A DNA stretch of 64,000 bases from Roseibium marinum (GCF_002906165.1 NZ_PPCN01000003.1:1-64000); one strand, 5' to 3'. Shown: positions 1-9,747, counted from the stretch's first letter. Notes: generated by a model from the letters alone, not told the origin. Made by a program: numbers and translations.

Positions 1-71
1 GCAAGCTTGAGGCCGACAAGGCCAATACACCGGAAACAAAAAAACGCCCGAAATCCCGATATAAAACCATC

Positions 72-105
72 AAAAAAACAAACCCGCCGAAATCGGCGGG
101 TTTGT
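72..105 (-). terminator. Rho-independent terminator of the helicase gene
   Basis: A perfect 13-bp stem (78-90 with 93-105) with a 2-base loop is followed, on the minus strand, by a run of U (bases 77-72). It lies about 40 bases past the stop of the minus-strand helicase gene. The plus strand has no matching U-tract. I can assign nothing to bases 1-71; a plus-strand gene entering from the left could end at the TGA at 8-10, but too little is visible. Confidence 0.85.
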
Positions 106-116
106 CAGCGGTCTGA

Positions 117-140
117 GGCCGGCGGGGTTTCCCGCCGGCC
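117..140. repeat. GC-rich hairpin after the helicase stop
   Basis: A 10-bp GC-only inverted repeat (117-126 with 131-140, 4-base loop) begins 6 bases after the helicase stop codon. It sits just ahead of the U-tract terminator, so the transcript 3' end carries two consecutive hairpins. There is no U-tract of its own; it may stabilise the 3' end. Confidence 0.6.
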
Positions 141-145
141 TTATG

Positions 146-2212
146 TCATGTCTTCGCCTTGGTGGCCTTGCGCTCGGAGCGGGAAGGCTTGTTTTTCTTC
201 GGTGCCTTCTTCTTGCCCGCCGCCGGTTTGGCGGCCGACTTGCTGCGCGGCTTGCGGCGTTCGCCATCGCCATCTGCCGCCGCGCGGGGCTTGCGGGCCG
301 TGTCCTTGTTGTTGCCGTCGAGATCACGGGCAAGGGCGTTCATGTCGAGCGGTTCATAGGCGGGATGATTTGGGACCGGATCACTGTCGTCGGGCCGGCG
401 GCGCGGCTTGCCACGCGGCGCCGTGAAATCCCGTTTCGGACCGTGTTTCGGACGGCTCGGTTTCAGCGTGTCCTCCGCGCCCATTTTTTCGTAGTCCGGA
501 GCGTTACTCTTGTTGAAGCGGCGCTTTGGCGGACCGCCGTGTCCACGCCGGTCATCGTCTTCCTTGGGCGGGGCCGGGATCTTGCCACCGCGCGCGTCCA
601 GTAGCGTGATGGTGACATTGTCCTCACCGGATCCGTCGCGTTTGATCACTTCGGCGAAACGCTGGCCGTGGCTGCCGGCGATCTCGAAATAGAGCTGGTT
701 CTGGAAGATCTTGATCGCGCCGACTTCCTTTTTGGTGACATGGCCCGCCCGGCAGATCAACGGCAGGATCCACCGCGGCTCAGCGCGCTGGCGGTGGCCG
801 AGCGATAGGGAGTACCAGACGCCGTCCTCGAATTTGCCGGTGATTTCGGCCGAGCGGCCGCCTTGTGAGCCCGCGTCCCGGCCTTTCAGGGAAGTTTCGT
901 TGAGTTCGGCGACGTCCTCGGGGGCCGGCAGGCGGGACTGGCGCAGTTTGACAAAAGCGGCGGCAAGCTGTTCCGGGCTGTGCAGCGCCAGCAGCTCAAG
1001 GGCAATCGCCCGGTCCTCTTCCTCCAGCTCCACGCTGAGGGCTGGATCGGCCAGGAGCCGTTCCTTGTCCTTCGCCCGGATGTCGTCCGCGGTCGGCGCG
1101 CCTTTCCAGGTCGCCTTGATCCCGGCATTTTGCAGGACGCGTTCCGCCAGGCGGCGGCGCGGGAAGGGAACCATGAGAACGCAGGTGCCCTTGCGCCCGG
1201 CGCGGCCCGTACGTCCGGAACGGTGCAGAAGCGCGGACTTGCCGGTCGGCAGATCCGCATGGATGACGAGATCGAGGTTTGGCAGGTCAATGCCGCGTGC
1301 GGCAACATCGGTTGCGACGCAGACCCGGGCGCGGCCGTCCTTTATCGCGGCCAGCGCGCTGGAGCGCTGCTCCTGGCTGAGTTCGCCGGACAGCGAAACG
1401 ATGGAAAAACCGCGGTTGGCGAGACGCGAGGTCAGCCGGCTGACGCCTTCACGGGTCGAACAGAAGACAATTGCCTTGTCTGAATCATGCAGGCGCAGCA
1501 CGTTGATCAGCGCATTCTCGCGCTCATTCGGGGAAACAGGGTGGGCAACATAGTCGATATCGACGTGCTGCTCGCGCGCGTTGATCGTCGACAGCCGCAC
1601 GGCATCCTTCTGGAACCGCTTGGCGAGTTCGGCAATCTGCTTCGGCACCGTCGCGGAGAACATCAAGGTCCGCCGTTCCCGGGGGGCCGCGTCGAGGATG
1701 AACTCCAGATCCTCGCGAAAGCCCATGTCGAGCATTTCGTCGGCTTCGTCGAGAACCACTGCGCGGATTTCGGAAAGATCCAGCGCGCCGCGCTCGATAT
1801 GGTCGCGCAATCGTCCCGGAGTGCCGACGACAATATGGACACCGCGCTCCAGCGCGCGCCGCTCGGTCCGCGGATCCATGCCGCCGACGCACGATGTGGT
1901 GACGGCACCGGCTTCCGCGTAAAGCCAGGCCAGTTCCTCCTTCACCTGAAGGGCAAGTTCACGGGTGGGTGCAATGGCCAGCGCGATGGGAGCGCCCGCC
2001 CTGCCGAGTTTTTCTTCGTCGCCCAGCAGGGTGGGGGCGAGCGCCAGGCCGAAGGCAACGGTCTTGCCGGAACCGGTCTGGGCGGAAACAAGCAGGTCGG
2101 CTTCCGGCGGAATATCCTTCAGGACGCTTTCCTGCACGGGCGTGAGGCTTTCATAGCCCCGTTTCGCCAGCGCGGCCGACAGGGCCGGGGCGATAGACGT
2201 CATATCAGTCAT
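146..2212 (-). CDS. DEAD-box ATP-dependent RNA helicase (DeaD/CsdA-DbpA type)
   Basis: Cytoplasmic RNA helicase, expected to remodel RNA during ribosome assembly or mRNA turnover. The 688 residues begin with two RecA-like domains (about 1-380): Walker A AQTGSGKT at 44-51, DEAD at 155-158, SAT at 186-188, then ATDVAARGID and HRSGRTGRAG. At roughly 460-540 there is a DbpA-type RNA-binding fold, which places it near DeaD/DbpA rather than RhlE. The last ~130 residues form a Lys/Arg-rich tail, often seen in alphaproteobacterial members and probably a nonspecific RNA grip. It stands alone, with its own terminator. The start could also be the ATG at 2203; neither start has a strong ribosome-binding site. 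Confidence 0.95.
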   Translation of the reverse strand: MTDMTSIAPALSAALAKRGYESLTPVQESVLKDIPPEADLLVSAQTGSGKTVAFGLALAPTLLGDEEKLGRAGAPIALAIAPTRELALQVKEELAWLYAEAGAVTTSCVGGMDPRTERRALERGVHIVVGTPGRLRDHIERGALDLSEIRAVVLDEADEMLDMGFREDLEFILDAAPRERRTLMFSATVPKQIAELAKRFQKDAVRLSTINAREQHVDIDYVAHPVSPNERENALINVLRLHDSDKAIVFCSTREGVSRLTSRLANRGFSIVSLSGELSQEQRSSALAAIKDGRARVCVATDVAARGIDLPNLDLVIHADLPTGKSALLHRSGRTGRAGRKGTCVLMVPFPRRRLAERVLQNAGIKATWKGAPTADDIRAKDKERLLADPALSVELEEEDRAIALELLALHSPEQLAAAFVKLRQSRLPAPEDVAELNETSLKGRDAGSQGGRSAEITGKFEDGVWYSLSLGHRQRAEPRWILPLICRAGHVTKKEVGAIKIFQNQLYFEIAGSHGQRFAEVIKRDGSGEDNVTITLLDARGGKIPAPPKEDDDRRGHGGPPKRRFNKSNAPDYEKMGAEDTLKPSRPKHGPKRDFTAPRGKPRRRPDDSDPVPNHPAYEPLDMNALARDLDGNNKDTARKPRAAADGDGERRKPRSKSAAKPAAGKKKAPKKNKPSRSERKATKAKT

Positions 2213-2424
2213 TGGAATCTTTCAACTGCTCCGGATCTTCTGCATGCCAGTCAGCAGTCTACCGGATCGGGCTTAAATTACATCAGCCACGGGATGGGCG
2301 CGGCTTATACAGGCAAATAGCTGCCTCGTCCATCCCGCAAACAAATTGAATTTGACCGGGAAATAAGCGGTCTTTCCACCTGACAGGCTTGAATTCGCAC
2401 GGCTTGCCCGCATTTTCTATCATC

Positions 2425-4092
2425 ATGCAGGCATTTTCCCGACTATTGGACAGACTTTCCCTTGAGCCGCGGCGGCTTGCCAAGGAAGCGCTTCTGGTGC
2501 GCTATTTCCAGGAGACAGCCGATCCTGACAGGGGGTATGCCCTGGCGGCGCTGACCGGCGGCATCAGCTTCAAACACGCAAAGCCGGCCCTGTTGAGGGC
2601 GTTGATCGGCGAACGCACCGACGCGCGGCTTTTCGCAATGTCCTACGACTTTGTCGGCGATCTGTCCGAGACCATCGCCCTGATGTGGCCTGATGGCGGC
2701 AACAGCGCGGAGGAGGCACTGGGCGTGCGGGAACCGGAACTCGCGCTGTCCGATGTTGTCGTTCAGCTGGAAACTGCCGGCAAGACCGATGTGCCGCGCC
2801 TGCTGGCCGCCTGGCTGGATCGGCTGGACGAAACCGGGCGCTGGGCCCTGCTGAAGCTGGTGACCGGAGGTCTGCGCGTCGGCGTTTCCGCCCGCCTCGC
2901 CAAAACCGCCATAGCCCGCCTTGGGGACCTTGATGTCTCCCAGGTGGAGGAGATCTGGCACGGACTGGAGCCGCCTTACGAAGCGCTGTTCGCATGGGCC
3001 GAAGGGAAGGCCGCCGCACCCGACAGCGACGATCCGGCGCCTTTCCGCCCGGTGATGCTCGCTCATCCTCTCCACGAGAACAAGGATCAGGATCTTCTTG
3101 AAGCAGGCGATTTTGCTGTTGAATGGAAATGGGACGGGATCCGCATCCAGGCATCGGCCGGCCTGAACGGCTACGGCGAGAACGTCCGGCGTTTGTACAG
3201 CCGGACCGGTGAGGATATTTCCCGAGCCTTTCCGGATGTTGTCGATGCCCTGACGTTCGAGGCCTGCCTTGACGGTGAACTTCTGGTGATGTCGGAGGGC
3301 AGGGTCCGCCCGTTCTCCGACCTTCAGAAGCGGCTCAACCGCAAGACGGCGGGGCCGAAACTCCTCAAGGAGTATCCGGCTGCGATCCGGGCCTATGATC
3401 TGCTTTTTCTGCGGGGTGAGGATCTTCGCGCTCTGCCTTTCTTGGAGCGCAGGCAGCGGCTGGAGATGTTTCTTTCGGAGCTCGGTGATCCCAGGATCGA
3501 CCTGTCTCCCATGGTTTCCGCGGCGGAGTGGACCGCCATTGCCGCCGCGCGGGCCGAGCCCGGGGCGCATCTCGATGCCGCCAATGCGCAAGCAGTGGAA
3601 GGGGTGATGCTGAAACGCTGGGATTCAGCCTATGTCACCGGGCGTCCCAAGGGCCTGTGGTACAAATGGAAGCGTGATCCGCATCTGGTGGACGCAGTGC
3701 TGATGTACGCTCAGCGCGGTCACGGCAAACGCTCGTCCTTTTATTCCGACTATACCTTCGGGGTCTGGAAGGAAGCTGATGGTGGCCCTGAGCTCGTCCC
3801 TGTAGGCAAGGCCTATTTCGGGTTCACCGACGACGAGCTTCGCGAAATCGACCGCTTCGTGCGCAATCATACCGTCAACAGGTTCGGTCCGGTGCGCGAG
3901 GTCGCGCATGGTCCGGACAAGGGGCTGGTGCTGGAGGTGGCCTTTGAAGGACTGAACCGTTCCAGCCGTCATAAATCCGGCGTGGCCATGCGCTTTCCCA
4001 GGATATCGAGACTGAGATGGGACAAGCCGCCCTCCGAAGCCGACAGGATAGAATTTCTGGAAGGCCTTTTGCCCGCTACCGGTGCAAATTGA
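2425..4092 (+). CDS. ATP-dependent DNA ligase (cisplatin-response/LigC-like family)
   Basis: Seals nicks in duplex DNA through an enzyme-AMP intermediate. The product is 555 residues from the ATG at 2425; a TTG 36 bases upstream is in frame, but family members begin with the MQAFSRLLDRL-like helix, so I use the ATG. An N-terminal helical DNA-binding domain (about 1-200) is followed by the adenylation domain with motif KWDGIR (adenylated Lys about 235) and an OB-fold to the end. In many alphaproteobacteria this family sits beside a ligase-associated exonuclease, an Lhr-like helicase and a PdeM phosphoesterase. None is present here: the neighbours are the divergent RNA helicase and a secreted protein. 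Bacterial ATP ligases of this kind act in repair, not replication. Confidence 0.92.
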   Translation: MQAFSRLLDRLSLEPRRLAKEALLVRYFQETADPDRGYALAALTGGISFKHAKPALLRALIGERTDARLFAMSYDFVGDLSETIALMWPDGGNSAEEALGVREPELALSDVVVQLETAGKTDVPRLLAAWLDRLDETGRWALLKLVTGGLRVGVSARLAKTAIARLGDLDVSQVEEIWHGLEPPYEALFAWAEGKAAAPDSDDPAPFRPVMLAHPLHENKDQDLLEAGDFAVEWKWDGIRIQASAGLNGYGENVRRLYSRTGEDISRAFPDVVDALTFEACLDGELLVMSEGRVRPFSDLQKRLNRKTAGPKLLKEYPAAIRAYDLLFLRGEDLRALPFLERRQRLEMFLSELGDPRIDLSPMVSAAEWTAIAAARAEPGAHLDAANAQAVEGVMLKRWDSAYVTGRPKGLWYKWKRDPHLVDAVLMYAQRGHGKRSSFYSDYTFGVWKEADGGPELVPVGKAYFGFTDDELREIDRFVRNHTVNRFGPVREVAHGPDKGLVLEVAFEGLNRSSRHKSGVAMRFPRISRLRWDKPPSEADRIEFLEGLLPATGAN

Positions 4093-4222
4093 TTGCGCAC
4101 CCTGCGGCTATCGCCGAAAATGCCGCGATCAGCCGTGCTTTGGCCATGGAATCGTGGCAAGCAACAGGCAAGTATGAATTGGTAGGCTTGAACTGCCAGC
4201 AATTGTAGACCCCGAGGCGTTC

Positions 4223-4798
4223 ATGACTTTCAGTAAAACCCTGTCTGCATCCATTCTGGGAGGCGTTCCGGTCCTGGCTTTTCTGGCTGCCGCGGCGATC
4301 GCCCAGGACAAGGTCGATCCGCAAGCTTCTCTGGCCGTGACCGACGGTCAGCCCGGCCGGTATTCGCTCGTGGCGGTCGGTGACGAAATTCTGAGGGTCG
4401 ATCGGCAGAACGGCACCGTTTCAGTCTGCGTCGAGCGGAGCGACGCCTGGCGCTGCAATCCTGTTCCCCTGGCCGAGGACGCCTACCTGGCGGAGATAAA
4501 CGAGCTTTCCGAAGAGGTCGACCGGCTGGCGGTCCGTATCGAAGAGCTTGAATCCGGTGACGTGGGCGAGACAAAAAAAGGCTCGGGCAAGCTCCTGCCC
4601 CCGGGATCGGCACTCGACAGGCCGAAGTCCTCGGACGAAGGCCAGGACCAGCCTTTGAAATTGCACGACAAGGACGACGAAGAACTCGATAAGGTTCTGA
4701 CATTCACGGAAAGCGCCATGCGCCGCTTTTTCGGCATGGTCCGGGAGCTTCAGAAGGACTTTCAGGGCGAGGACGAGGGCGAAGGTAAAGGCAACTGA
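4223..4798 (+). CDS. Secreted coiled-coil protein of unknown function
   Basis: I do not recognise this 191-residue protein. Residues 1-27 form a signal peptide ending AIA before QDK. Residues 45-85 include a short segment with two Cys (SVCVERSDAWRCN), which could form a disulfide in the periplasm. A Glu/Leu-rich coiled coil spans about 90-115, and the C-terminal half is strongly acidic and Lys/Glu rich. It is a stand-alone gene between the ligase and a convergent thioesterase gene. No motif gives a reaction; a periplasmic structural or envelope role is only a guess. Confidence 0.75.
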   Translation: MTFSKTLSASILGGVPVLAFLAAAAIAQDKVDPQASLAVTDGQPGRYSLVAVGDEILRVDRQNGTVSVCVERSDAWRCNPVPLAEDAYLAEINELSEEVDRLAVRIEELESGDVGETKKGSGKLLPPGSALDRPKSSDEGQDQPLKLHDKDDEELDKVLTFTESAMRRFFGMVRELQKDFQGEDEGEGKGN

Positions 4799-4852
4799 AG
4801 AGGATGACGCTGCCGTCGTCCTCTCCAGACTTCGATCCTTATTGTCCGAACC

Positions 4853-5722
4853 CTAATCAATCAGCATCTTGCTGATGCTCTGATGCGCCTCGGCGGGCAG
4901 ATCCACGGCGGCCCGTGTCGAGAGGTCCATCGTCAGCGCCACGACGTCCAGTGTCGCAGCCAGACGGCCTGTCCGGCTTTCAAACAGATGATGGCGCATC
5001 GTGAACATTTTCGCGTTGACCCCGGTGAACCCCGTCGCAACCACCACGGTATCGCCGGTTTTCAGCGGTGTGGCCCAGGTCAGCTTCATTTCCACCGCGA
5101 CCCGGCCGTAGCCGTTTTCGTTCAGATAGGCAAGGTTCATCGGGGTCCGCTGCCAGACATGGGCGACACCATCCGTGCAGCAGGACAGGGCGTATCGGTC
5201 ATCCGCCTTGCCGTCGATCCCGATGTCTCGCGGCAGAACCGTTCCGCGATAACAGATCTCCGCGCCCTTCGCCGTAAGGCCTGCAAGGGTAGCGCGTAGA
5301 CCGGACGGACCTGTGGGAATGCCTCTGGGCGTTGCCTCCGCGATCATCGCGCACTGGAAATCCTTGAATCTCTGGCGCAGGGTCTTTGCGGAATTCGCGC
5401 TCGGTTCGTAGCCGTCGAGCGCGGTGGCGGCGAGGGCTCCCGTGCCCGCGTTGCGCAGTTCATGCACAACCGTCAGCATGTGGGGCCCGTCGAATGCGAT
5501 GCAGGAATGAACGGTGATCAGATCGCCGGTGCGAAGTTCTTCATGGTAACGCACATGGCGTACCCGGCGAGCGCCGACAAGCGTCTCGCTCAGGCCGGAA
5601 GTCAGCCGGAACTGACGATCTGCCTCCTCGAACCGGCTGAAATAGAACTGCACATTTAGGTGATCGTTTTCGTCGCATTCCCAGCGGTTTACGAATGAAA
5701 ATAAAGTTGCCTGAAGTGTCAT
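4853..5722 (-). CDS. Hotdog-fold acyl-CoA thioesterase family protein
   Basis: Predicted to hydrolyse an acyl-CoA thioester. The 289 residues hold two hotdog modules: an N-terminal FadM/4-hydroxybenzoyl-CoA-thioesterase-like unit (WECDENDHLNVQFYFSRFEEA, with the usual Asp then H-x-N pattern near residues 15-22) and a second unit from about 145 (GTVLPRDIGIDGKADDRYAL, then LTWATPLKTGDTVV). Single-domain FadM proteins are about 135 residues, so this is a tandem fusion. The substrate cannot be told. It converges on the secreted protein gene and has an AT-rich region upstream of its start. Confidence 0.8.
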   Translation of the reverse strand: MTLQATLFSFVNRWECDENDHLNVQFYFSRFEEADRQFRLTSGLSETLVGARRVRHVRYHEELRTGDLITVHSCIAFDGPHMLTVVHELRNAGTGALAATALDGYEPSANSAKTLRQRFKDFQCAMIAEATPRGIPTGPSGLRATLAGLTAKGAEICYRGTVLPRDIGIDGKADDRYALSCCTDGVAHVWQRTPMNLAYLNENGYGRVAVEMKLTWATPLKTGDTVVVATGFTGVNAKMFTMRHHLFESRTGRLAATLDVVALTMDLSTRAAVDLPAEAHQSISKMLID

Positions 5723-6187
5723 ACTAAAATTTCGTGAGCTCAGCGATTTTGATTATGTGAACGTTTTTGAACATATTCATTAGTTGCCGTCTTTGAGTTA
5801 ATTTTCAACAAGAAAAGCAGATTGTGGATAAGATTATGTGTTTGAAAGCCTTTTAAGTGGCGGGCCATGTCAATTCTTCTGCGGAAGATTAAAAATAAAC
5901 TTTAAGTTGTTACGATGTAAAATACGCTATACTGATATTTATACTTAACAGGCGCGGAGAGCATGGTCCGGACAGGTCTTGTGTTCTGATCCGGCGAAAT
6001 AAAGCCCTTTGACCAAAAGCATGGTTTGACTTGCGCGCGATCATTGTTGCAAACATACTTAAACAATGCCGCGACCCAGGGTTCAATCCCGCCGTTCAAG
6101 TGGCCATGAAGCGCACAGGGAGGCTGAGGCGCTCGGCAATTCACGGTAGTGGAGCGGCAGGAAGACCGTTGAGGGAGGAATAGCAAC
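5723..6187. other. AT-rich 465-base intergenic region
   Basis: This gap separates the thioesterase gene (leftward) from the response regulator gene (rightward), so it must carry both promoters. It is clearly more AT-rich than the rest of the window, especially 5725-5960. I see no convincing gene, RNA or strong inverted repeat in it. The 60 bases before 6188 include the purine-rich stretch GGGAGGAATAG, which serves as ribosome-binding site for the regulator. Confidence 0.6.
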
Positions 6188-6868
6188 GTGTCGGAGACAT
6201 CTTATCGCTTTATCATCGCGGATGATCATCCGCTGTTCCGTGGCGCCTTGCGCCAAACGCTCGAAACGCAATATCCCGAGGCGTTCATCGAAGAGGCTGG
6301 CGCCTTGGAAGACGTCACCGCGAGCCTGGAAAAGGACGGCGATGTCGATCTGATCCTCCTGGATTTGACCATGCCCGGAATGCGCGGGTTTTCGGGCCTC
6401 ATGTATCTGCGCGCTCAATTTTCCGGCGTTCCGGTCGTCGTCGTGTCCGCGAACGAAGACCCGCAGGCGATCCGCAGGGCGGTCGAATTCGGCGCTTCCG
6501 GTTTCATCCCCAAATCCCACGGCATTGAGGTGATCCGTCAGGCGATTTCCGAAGTCATGTCCGGAAACATGTGGACTCCACCCGACGTCGATCTGACGGC
6601 GGATGACGGCAGCGGCGATCTCGTACAGCGGCTTTCGACACTGACGCCGCAGCAGGTGCGCGTGCTGATGATGTTGTCCGAGGGCCTGCTGAACAAGCAG
6701 ATCGCCTATGAATTGTCGGTTTCCGAAGCCACCGTCAAAGCGCATGTCTCCGCCATCCTGCAGAAGCTCGGCGTGGAAAGCCGGACCCAGGCGGTCATTG
6801 CCGCCTCGAAGATCGAGGCCGGACAATGGCAGCCCGGCGGGGAAACGCAGGAAGCCGCGGAAGCGTAA
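6188..6868 (+). CDS. LuxR/NarL-family response regulator (CrbR-like)
   Basis: Two-component response regulator and DNA-binding transcription factor, 226 residues. The receiver domain (about 7-125) has acidic residues ADDH near 11-14, phospho-acceptor Asp59 in LILLDL and the Lys of PKSHG near 110. A LuxR-type helix-turn-helix follows at about 155-215 (LTPQQVRVLMMLSEGLLNKQ, then ATVKAHVSAILQKLGV). This subtype is the usual partner of symporter-fused hybrid kinases (CrbS/CrbR, controlling acetyl-CoA synthetase and acetate use). Such a kinase is encoded nearby at 9748-13266, with only the GGDEF/EAL gene between. Pairing is inferred from family and proximity. Ribosome-binding site GGGAGGAA precedes the ATG-like start region. 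Confidence 0.9.
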   Translation: MSETSYRFIIADDHPLFRGALRQTLETQYPEAFIEEAGALEDVTASLEKDGDVDLILLDLTMPGMRGFSGLMYLRAQFSGVPVVVVSANEDPQAIRRAVEFGASGFIPKSHGIEVIRQAISEVMSGNMWTPPDVDLTADDGSGDLVQRLSTLTPQQVRVLMMLSEGLLNKQIAYELSVSEATVKAHVSAILQKLGVESRTQAVIAASKIEAGQWQPGGETQEAAEA

Positions 6869-6898
6869 CCCTGGTCCCCCCGTGGCCGCCGGAGAATT

Positions 6899-6920
6899 CC
6901 CCGAAAATTCCCCGAAAATT
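6899..6920. repeat. Two tandem 11-bp repeats
   Basis: CCCCGAAAATT occurs twice head to tail at 6899-6909 and 6910-6920, just past the response regulator stop and about 220 bases ahead of the GGDEF/EAL start. It may be a regulator-binding direct repeat in the promoter region of the c-di-GMP gene; no other support. Confidence 0.5.
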
Positions 6921-7139
6921 CACAGAAACTCTTTCCCGAGAAGTGACGCGCGCGAACGCGACGGGCGGGTCGCGCCTTGCCTGCCGTGTGTGAAACGCGA
7001 GCTGCGGCAAAGCGAAAAGATTCCTGGAATGCCTCGAGATTCTGATCGTCGTTTTTACCGGAATTTCAGGGAATTCCGGTATCCCGTTGGACGCGAGGCC
7101 GTGCCGCGCGAGTTTAACGGGTAGCGATTGGGAGATGAA

Positions 7140-9674
7140 ATGGGGCTGAATGCCAATTGGAAACTGATCCTCCGGACGGTCTGCATGGCATTTCTGTCTC
7201 CAGGTTCCCACGGAAAGAATCGCGACTGGCAGCTGTTGTCCCGGCACGATGAATCGTCCTGTCGCGATTCCACCCGCGCCTTCCTTCTGGCGTTCGGCTA
7301 CCCGGTTGTCGAGGAGCTGCTTGCCCGGCGGGTCCGCGCCGCGCAGATTGCCGGAATCGCCCGCCTCACACCATTTGTCGTCGTTGCGAACATTATCAAC
7401 GCGGCTGTCGTTGCGCCGATTTTCCTGCGGTTCCTGCCGGTTTCCTATGTTGTGATCTGGCTGTTCGCCATCGCCTTCCTTCTCTGCGTCACGACGTTCA
7501 AATGGCTCAGGGCCAAACGGGCGCCGATTGAACTTGCCTCGCGCAGGAGCCTGTCAAAAGCCGTACAGCACGCAACAATGCTCAGTTTCCTTTGGGCGGT
7601 TGTTCCAATTGCCGCTTTCGCGAATGGCGATACCACAGGGATGTGGATCGCTTCATGCGTGACGACGGCGATGATTTGCGGTGGCGGCTTCGCCCTGGCC
7701 ACCGTTCCGCAAGCGGCGTTTCGCTGGGTGGCGATCCTTTTCATTGCTTCAACGGTCACGCTCGCGATTCACGGCAATGTCTTCATGTGGCCGCTGTTCT
7801 TTCTTCTGGTGAGCTTTACGCTCGTCGTCATCGGCAGTGTGACATCCACCGGCTGGTTGTTTGCTTCGCATTTTCTTGCCGAGGCGGAGCTGAAACAGAG
7901 AGGCGAACTGATTGCCCTTCTGCTCAACGAGTTTGAGGAAAAAGCCAGCGACTGGATCTGGGAATCGGACGCCAAGGGCTTCCTGCGGAATGTTTCCGGT
8001 CGGTTTCTTCATGCCAGCGGACGCTCGCGACAGGACCTTAGTGCCCTTCGCATGGTCGATCTGGCCTATTCCCTTAACGACAGCGATGCGCGGATGGCGG
8101 TTGCCGAGCTGGAAAGCGCCATCGGTACGAGGGAAGCGTTCCGGGGAATTGTCATCGGTGTCGATGTGAAGGGTGAGGAACGCTGGTGGTCGCTGGCGGC
8201 CCGGCCGGTCGTTGACGCCAAGGGCTCGTTTGCGGGTTACCGGGGTGTTGCCTCCGACATCACAGAGGCCCGCCGGGCGAGCGCGCTCGTCTCCCACCTC
8301 GCGGAGCACGATTCCCTGACCGGTATCGGCAACAGGAGCTGGTTCCTGAAACAGTCGGAAATGCTTCTGGAAGAGCAAGGCCGGTCGGAACAATCCACAC
8401 TGACCCTGTTCCTCATCGATCTGGACAATTTCAAGGTCGTCAACGACACCAGCGGTCATCCCGCGGGCGATGAACTGCTCAGGCAGGTCGCAAGGCGATT
8501 TACCGAACTTGGCGAGGGCAGAACCATGCTGGCGCGTTTTGGCGGCGATGAATTCGCCGCCTTTGGCCGGTTCGTCAGCGACCAGTCAGCCAGCGCGTTC
8601 GCGGAAGAACTCGTCAACGTGACGCGCAAGCCCTTCAGGATCGGTCGCCGGGACTTTGCAATCGGCGCGACGGTGGGCTTCGCTCGTCTGGGCGACGCAA
8701 ATGACACAATCGACGATCTGATGCGCAAGGCGGATATTGCGCTTTACAAGGCCAAGGAAGGCGGCCGCGGCCTTGCGCTTGCGTTCGAGTGCGAGATGGA
8801 GAGGGAGGTGCGTGAGCGCCGCGCGCTGGAATCCGACCTGCGCGAAGCCTTTGAATACGGCAAGCTGAATGTCGAATTTCAGCCGATCGTCGATTCCCGT
8901 TCCGGCAAGGTGGTCTCCAGCGAGGTTCTGGTGCGCTGGCTGCATCCCACGAGGGGCGAAGTCCCCCCGGCGACCTTCATCCCGATTGCTGAACATACCG
9001 GCCTCATCCTGCCGCTCGGGAATTGGGTCTTGAGAAAGGCTTGCGCCGCCGCCGCGCAATGCCCGGAGCTGGAAAGCGTTGCGGTCAATCTGTCATCGGT
9101 GCAGTTCATGGATCCCAACCTGGTCGAGCACATCATGGCGATCCTGGCGGAGACGGGATTTCCACCCGAGCGTCTGGTTCTGGAAATCACCGAATCCGTT
9201 TTCCTTCAGGATTTCGGCTCGGCATCGCGGAAGCTCGAGACTTTGCGCGGCCACGGTATCCGGATCGCGCTGGATGACTTCGGCACGGGCTATTCCTCGC
9301 TGTCCTATCTGCGGCAGTACAAGTTCGACAAGATCAAGATCGACAAGTCCTTCGTGGACGAGATCGGCGAACGCAGCGACGGTCTTGCCATCATTTCGGC
9401 GGTCATCGCCCTTGCGCATAATCTCGGACTTGAAGTGACCGCGGAAGGCGTCGAGCGCCAGTTACAGGTCGATGCCCTGCGCACGCTCGGCTGCGACACC
9501 ATGCAGGGATATTATTTCGGTAAACCGGAGGCCAGTCCCGTCAAGATCACACAGATCAAAAAAGAGGATTGGGAAGACCGCACACCGAGCACAGCTCCCC
9601 GCAATCCGCCGGCATCTCGATCGACAGACCTCCAACCGGATTCGATTGAGGATCTGAAAGTCGATCGAATTTAA
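7140..9674 (+). CDS. Membrane GGDEF/EAL c-di-GMP turnover protein with PAS domain
   Basis: Inner-membrane protein of 844 residues that should make and/or break cyclic di-GMP. About six membrane segments lie between residues 55 and 225, followed by a PAS domain (about 265-380). The GGDEF domain has intact RFGGDEF (468-472) and the EAL domain carries EVLVRW (595 on; Val replaces Ala of EAL), DDFGTGYSSL and AEGVER. The Glu and DDFGTG residues used for catalysis are present, so both activities are possible. The ATG at 7140 is preferred over an upstream TTG (7128) because GGGAG lies correctly before it. It sits between a response regulator and a hybrid kinase, suggesting output from the same signal. 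Confidence 0.93.
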   Translation: MGLNANWKLILRTVCMAFLSPGSHGKNRDWQLLSRHDESSCRDSTRAFLLAFGYPVVEELLARRVRAAQIAGIARLTPFVVVANIINAAVVAPIFLRFLPVSYVVIWLFAIAFLLCVTTFKWLRAKRAPIELASRRSLSKAVQHATMLSFLWAVVPIAAFANGDTTGMWIASCVTTAMICGGGFALATVPQAAFRWVAILFIASTVTLAIHGNVFMWPLFFLLVSFTLVVIGSVTSTGWLFASHFLAEAELKQRGELIALLLNEFEEKASDWIWESDAKGFLRNVSGRFLHASGRSRQDLSALRMVDLAYSLNDSDARMAVAELESAIGTREAFRGIVIGVDVKGEERWWSLAARPVVDAKGSFAGYRGVASDITEARRASALVSHLAEHDSLTGIGNRSWFLKQSEMLLEEQGRSEQSTLTLFLIDLDNFKVVNDTSGHPAGDELLRQVARRFTELGEGRTMLARFGGDEFAAFGRFVSDQSASAFAEELVNVTRKPFRIGRRDFAIGATVGFARLGDANDTIDDLMRKADIALYKAKEGGRGLALAFECEMEREVRERRALESDLREAFEYGKLNVEFQPIVDSRSGKVVSSEVLVRWLHPTRGEVPPATFIPIAEHTGLILPLGNWVLRKACAAAAQCPELESVAVNLSSVQFMDPNLVEHIMAILAETGFPPERLVLEITESVFLQDFGSASRKLETLRGHGIRIALDDFGTGYSSLSYLRQYKFDKIKIDKSFVDEIGERSDGLAIISAVIALAHNLGLEVTAEGVERQLQVDALRTLGCDTMQGYYFGKPEASPVKITQIKKEDWEDRTPSTAPRNPPASRSTDLQPDSIEDLKVDRI

Positions 9675-9688
9675 AATGTTGGAGCATC
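9663..9688 (+). repeat. Dispersed repeat copy A
   Basis: These 26 bases match 63127-63152 at 23 of 26 positions (common core TGTTGGAGCATC). This copy overlaps the last codons and stop of the GGDEF/EAL gene and is followed by a small hairpin (CTTGT with ACAAG, 9687-9702). It resembles the ends of short palindromic intergenic elements of the RIME kind known in Rhizobiales, but that family assignment is an inference. Confidence 0.6.
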
Positions 9689-9747
9689 TTGTTTAGGTAC
9701 AAGCCGAAATCTCCGCGTCTTGAGCCCACAGCCTGCCGCGACGCTGT

